A DNA stretch of 64,000 nucleotides. Source: Arthrobacter sp. Soil763. GTDB taxonomy: Bacteria > Actinomycetota > Actinomycetes > Actinomycetales > Micrococcaceae. The translations under genes and the position numbers were made by a program. Every line of letters begins with the position of its first letter. Within the stretch, counting starts at the first letter, position 1. Below, piece after piece: positions 60,903-64,000 of the stretch. The DNA is taken from NCBI RefSeq assembly GCF_001428365.1, contig NZ_LMSH01000002.1, positions 186,001 to 250,000 of the forward strand, written 5' to 3'. The notes beneath the pieces were generated by a model. The model made no database searches. It was not told where the DNA came from and saw only the letters and a program-made list of their open reading frames with translations.

Positions 60903-62666
60903 ATGGCACGCATCGAGGATTACGCAATGATCGGCGACCTGCATACCGCCGCCCTGATCAGTACCGAGGGCTCCATCGACTGGCTGTGCCTGCCCCGGTT
61001 CGACTCGCCGGGATGCTTCAATGCGCTGCTGGACAGCCCCGGCGCGGGCCGCTGGCTGCTGGCGCCGGCGGACGGCGGCGAATGCACCGTCCGGCGCTAC
61101 CGCCGCAACACCCTGATCCTGGAAACCGAATGGGAAACCCCCGACGGCAGGGTCAGGATTATCGATTTCATGCCGCCCCGCGACGGTGCGGCGGACCTGG
61201 TGCGGATCGTCGTGGGCGTGCACGGGACCGTGCGGATGCGCGGGGAGCTGACGCTGCGGTTCGACTACGGCAACATCGTCCCGTGGGTCCGGCACGACGA
61301 ACACGGCATCCACGCCGTGGCCGGTCCCGACGCCGCCTACCTGGTCACCGGTGCGCCGCTGCGCGGGGAGCACCTGCAGACCGTCAGCGAGTTCACCGTC
61401 AAGGCCGGGGAGCGGGTCCCCTTCGTCCTGACCTGGTCGCCCAGCCACCTGGGCCGCCCCCGCCGCATCGACCCCGAGGCCGTGCTCACCACCACCGAGG
61501 CCTTCTGGAAAGAGTGGGCGGCCCGTTGCCGGATCACCGGCCCGTACAAGGACGCCGTGCTGCGCTCGCTGATCACGCTCAAGGCGCTGACGTTCGCGCC
61601 GACCGGAGGGATCGTCGCGGCGGTAACCACCTCGCTGCCGGAGGAGCTGGGCGGGGAACGGAACTGGGACTACCGCTTCTGCTGGTTGCGGGACGCGACC
61701 CTGACCCTGCAGGCGCTGCTGGGCGCGGGCTATTCGGCCGAAGCCGCGGCCTGGCGGGACTGGCTGCTGCGTGCGGTGGCCGGCGACCCGGCAGATCTGC
61801 AGATCATGTACGGGCTCCACGGCGAACGCCGGCTTCCGGAAGCGACGCTCGACTGGCTGGCCGGGTACGAGGGATCCGCGCCGGTGCGGATCGGGAACGG
61901 TGCGGCCGGGCAGCTGCAGCTGGACGTCTGGGGCGAGGTGCTGGACTGCCTGGCCTTGACCCGGAGCTCGCTGCTGCAGGACGGCGATGACGCCTGGGAC
62001 GTCCAGGTGGCCCTGATGGAGCATCTGGAGACGGCCTGGGACCAGCCGGGCAACGGGCTCTGGGAGATGCGGGGGCCGCGCCGCCACTTTACGCACTCCA
62101 AGGTGATGGCCTGGGTGGCGGCCGACCGGATGGTCAAGGGGGTCCGGGACTTCGGGCTGCCGGGGCCGGCGGACCGCTGGGAAGCCCTCCGCGACCGCAT
62201 CCACGCCGACGTTATGGCCCACGGGTTCGACTCCGGCCGCAACACCTTTGTGCAGTCCTACGGCCGGCCGGAACTGGATGCCAGCCTGCTGCTCATCCCG
62301 CGGGTCGGGTTCCTGCCTCCGGATGATCCGCGGGTGGTCGGCACCATCGAGACCATCCAGCGGGAGCTTAGCCAGGACGGTTTTGTGCTGCGCTACCGGA
62401 CGGACCAGAGCGACGACGGCGTGCCCGGCAGCGAGGGTGTCTTCCTGGCCTGTTCGTTCTGGCTGGTCGAGGCGCTGCTGGGGGCCGGCCGGCGCCGGGA
62501 GGCCCGGGAGCTGTTCGAACGGCTGCTCGCGCTCCGCAACGACGTCGGCCTGCTAAGCGAGGAGTGGGACGTCCACGCCGCCCGGCAGCTGGGCAACACG
62601 CCCCAGGCGTTCAGCCACTTCGCCCTGGTGCGCAGCGCCGTCCAGCTGAACGCGGCGGCCCACTGA
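60903..62666 (+). CDS. GH15-like glycoside hydrolase (trehalase/glucoamylase type)
   Basis: A 587-residue protein. It begins RIEDYAMIGDLHTAALIS, a typical start of actinobacterial GH15 proteins, with SIDWLCLPRFDS. RNWDYRFCWLRDATLTL is the (alpha/alpha)6 barrel substrate block, and the late GVPGSEGVFLACSFWLVEAL has the Glu region. Relatives include trehalase and glucoamylase; no signal peptide is seen. ATG 60903, no clear Shine-Dalgarno except AAGAG. Confidence 0.88.
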   Translation: MARIEDYAMIGDLHTAALISTEGSIDWLCLPRFDSPGCFNALLDSPGAGRWLLAPADGGECTVRRYRRNTLILETEWETPDGRVRIIDFMPPRDGAADLVRIVVGVHGTVRMRGELTLRFDYGNIVPWVRHDEHGIHAVAGPDAAYLVTGAPLRGEHLQTVSEFTVKAGERVPFVLTWSPSHLGRPRRIDPEAVLTTTEAFWKEWAARCRITGPYKDAVLRSLITLKALTFAPTGGIVAAVTTSLPEELGGERNWDYRFCWLRDATLTLQALLGAGYSAEAAAWRDWLLRAVAGDPADLQIMYGLHGERRLPEATLDWLAGYEGSAPVRIGNGAAGQLQLDVWGEVLDCLALTRSSLLQDGDDAWDVQVALMEHLETAWDQPGNGLWEMRGPRRHFTHSKVMAWVAADRMVKGVRDFGLPGPADRWEALRDRIHADVMAHGFDSGRNTFVQSYGRPELDASLLLIPRVGFLPPDDPRVVGTIETIQRELSQDGFVLRYRTDQSDDGVPGSEGVFLACSFWLVEALLGAGRRREARELFERLLALRNDVGLLSEEWDVHAARQLGNTPQAFSHFALVRSAVQLNAAAH

Positions 62667-62730
62667 CCGGGCCGGTCCTGCGCCGGGAACCAGCGCCGGG
62701 AATCAGCCGGGCTTTTCTCCAGAGCTTCGA

Positions 62731-62742
62731 TAAGTATACTTA
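62731..62742 (+). promoter_or_regulatory. TAAGTATACTTA palindrome
   Basis: A perfect 12-bp AT-rich palindrome at 62731-62742 in the gap ahead of the YegP-like gene. TATACT within it could be a -10 box, so binding of a repressor here would block transcription. Confidence 0.6.
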
Positions 62743-62783
62743 CTAATATCCCCAGGCGGGGTGCAGGATTGAAGGAGTATGCA

Positions 62784-63086
62784 ATGGCTGGATATTTCGA
62801 GCTCGTCGATGCGCCCGACGGCGGGTACCGGATTCGGATGATGGACGCAGCCGGGGGCCTGATGGCTGTCTCGGTCACCTTTCCCACCAAGCGTGCGGCC
62901 GTGGCCGGGATCGCCCAGGCTCGGGAAATCGCCGGCACCGGGCTGGTCAGGGACCGGAGCGGCGACGGCCAGCCCGCCGTGATGGCCGCATTGGCCAAAC
63001 GGCGGACCACCGGCGCGGGCCGGAGCTCCACGCTTTCCGGCGGAAGTACCCTCGCGGCCACCAAGCGCACGCGGGCGCATCACTGA
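62784..63086 (+). CDS. small YegP/DUF1508-like protein
   Basis: A 100-residue protein. YFELVDAPDGGYRIRMMDAAGGLMA and the RAAVAGIAQAREIAGTG helix resemble DUF1508 (YegP), a short domain of unknown function. The C-terminal 35 residues are a Thr/Ser/Arg-rich tail. ATG 62784 has GAAGGAG upstream. It lies 1 nt before the HAD gene and probably shares its transcript. Confidence 0.7.
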   Translation: MAGYFELVDAPDGGYRIRMMDAAGGLMAVSVTFPTKRAAVAGIAQAREIAGTGLVRDRSGDGQPAVMAALAKRRTTGAGRSSTLSGGSTLAATKRTRAHH

Positions 63087-63087
63087 C

Positions 63088-63780
63088 GTGCCGGCCGTGC
63101 AACACCGCGCAGCGGTCCTCTTCGACGTCGACGGGACCCTGGTGGACTCGTCCTACATCCACACCCTCGCGTGGTGGCAGGCCTTCCGCCAGGCCGGTTA
63201 CGACGTGACGATGGCCTCCATCCACCGCGCCGTCGGCATGGGCGGGGACCGGATCCTGGACCGGCTCCTGCCCGCGGACCGCGATCCCGACCAGGACCCG
63301 ACCATCATGGCCTCGCACGCCGCGGTGTTCTCCACCTTCTGGCCCTCCCTGCGCCGGCTCGACGGCGCCCGCGAGCTGCTGGCCCAGTGCTTCGATTCCG
63401 GCCTTGGGGTGGCCCTGGCGTCCTCGGCGCGGGACCGCGACCTGGAAATGCTGCGCTCCACCATTGACGCGGACGCCTACATCCACGCCGCCACCAGCTC
63501 CGCCGATGCCAAGGAAAGCAAGCCGGCCCCGGACATCCTCGCCGCCGCCCTGGCCGCGCTCGGCGTGCCGGCCGACCGTGCCGTCTATGTCGGCGACAGC
63601 GTCTGGGACATCTACGCGGCCGCCGCCCTCGATATCCCCGCCATCGGGCTGAGCTGCGGTGGCACCAGCGAGGCCGAGCTCCGTGAAGCCGGAGCCGCAG
63701 AGGTTTATGAAAGCCCCCGGGCCCTGCTGGAGAACCTCGCCGGCAGCGCCATCGGAACGCTGGCCGCCGGCGTCCGCTAG
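63088..63780 (+). CDS. HAD family hydrolase (phosphoglycolate phosphatase-like)
   Basis: A 230-residue HAD phosphatase. [10 protein letters not shown] is motif [10 protein letters not shown] motif [10 protein letters not shown] motif III (Lys) and [13 protein letters not shown] motif IV. The alpha-helical cap (residues 20-85) fits the beta-phosphoglucomutase/phosphoglycolate phosphatase group. Starts at GTG 63088, right after the small upstream gene. Confidence 0.88.
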   Translation: MPAVQHRAAVLFDVDGTLVDSSYIHTLAWWQAFRQAGYDVTMASIHRAVGMGGDRILDRLLPADRDPDQDPTIMASHAAVFSTFWPSLRRLDGARELLAQCFDSGLGVALASSARDRDLEMLRSTIDADAYIHAATSSADAKESKPAPDILAAALAALGVPADRAVYVGDSVWDIYAAAALDIPAIGLSCGGTSEAELREAGAAEVYESPRALLENLAGSAIGTLAAGVR

Positions 63781-63851
63781 CCGGCACCCCGGCATCCGGC
63801 CCCCGTTCCGCCCCTAAATTTTCCCTCCAGACCGCAACCGAAAGGCAGCAA

Positions 63852-64000
63852 ATGAAGGCACTTACATGGCAGGGCAAGCGTTCCGTGAGCGTGGAGAACG
63901 TCCCCGATCCGGTGATCCAGGAACCCACCGATGCGATTGTGCGCATCACGTCGACCGCCATCTGCGGCTCCGACCTCCACCTGTATGAGACTCTCGGCCC
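63852..64000 (+). CDS. zinc-dependent alcohol dehydrogenase, N-terminal part (cut by window end)
   Basis: Only the first 49 residues are in the window. [20 protein letters not shown] opens the fold and [12 protein letters not shown] has the first catalytic zinc Cys and the following Asp. This start is typical of the formaldehyde dehydrogenase-like group of zinc ADHs. ATG 63852 with AAAGGCAG upstream. The rest lies outside. Confidence 0.8.
   Translation, partial: MKALTWQGKRSVSVENVPDPVIQEPTDAIVRITSTAICGSDLHLYETLG

Overview
The window is about 64 kb of very GC-rich, densely packed DNA. It most likely comes from the chromosome of a soil actinobacterium of the Micrococcaceae (Arthrobacter or Pseudarthrobacter type). 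This rests on codon use, frequent GTG starts, GAF-ANTAR and actinobacterial DUF proteins, leaderless regulator genes, and the overall gene set; the genus is inferred. I see no rRNA, tRNA, insertion sequence, phage gene or CRISPR array. Two genes are cut by the window ends: an SDR oxidoreductase at the left and a zinc alcohol dehydrogenase at the right.

Region by region. 1-5.5 kb: SDR tail, S51-like peptidase, then a coupled operon of an XRE-cupin regulator, a DMT exporter and a DapA-family enzyme behind palindromic operators. 4.7-10.8 kb: a signalling block. A small STAS/SEC14-like protein gene leads an operon with a soluble HAMP-GGDEF-EAL protein and a methyltransferase. A paralogous small protein gene precedes a 678-residue GHKL (Hsp90/MORC-like) ATPase gene. 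This duplicated arrangement is the best candidate here for an undescribed system. 10.8-16 kb: a leaderless ArsR regulator with an AHSA1 protein, TspO, SDR, a 32-bp-period repeat array, acyl-CoA ligase and an MBL hydrolase. 16-18 kb: a cellulose-synthase-like glycosyltransferase with an intact c-di-GMP-binding PilZ domain, a plausible target of the GGDEF-EAL protein. 18-28 kb: F420-type reductase, an Na+/H+ antiporter fused to a UBP zinc finger, TerC behind a structured leader, AmtB, secreted subtilase, CapA. 28-42 kb: stress and housekeeping genes (PfpI, VOC, alpha/beta hydrolases, GAF-ANTAR, MgtA-type ATPase, a phosphoribosyltransferase-hydrolase fusion, USP, epimerase, AKR, MarR, Ser/Thr kinase).

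42.5-50.8 kb is a coherent sugar-acid catabolic cluster: a FadR-type repressor, divergent from a lipoprotein binding protein, two permeases, D-galactonate dehydratase, KDPGal aldolase, a PfkB-type sugar-acid kinase and a mannonate-dehydratase-like enolase-superfamily protein. No transporter ATPase is encoded, so a shared one elsewhere is likely. 51-64 kb: PAP2 phosphatase, the PEP synthase regulator next to PEP synthase, a MerR/HspR-like gene divergent from hsp20 and a J-domain gene, GH1 beta-glucosidase, App1 phosphatase, DUF72, GH15, a small YegP-like protein and a HAD phosphatase.

Genes are mostly in short, translationally coupled operons (ATGA or GTGA overlaps), and convergent genes are separated by strong GC hairpins or share a CTAG/CTAA stop. 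Start choices below rest on Shine-Dalgarno positions or on a TANNNT box 6-8 nt upstream (leaderless).
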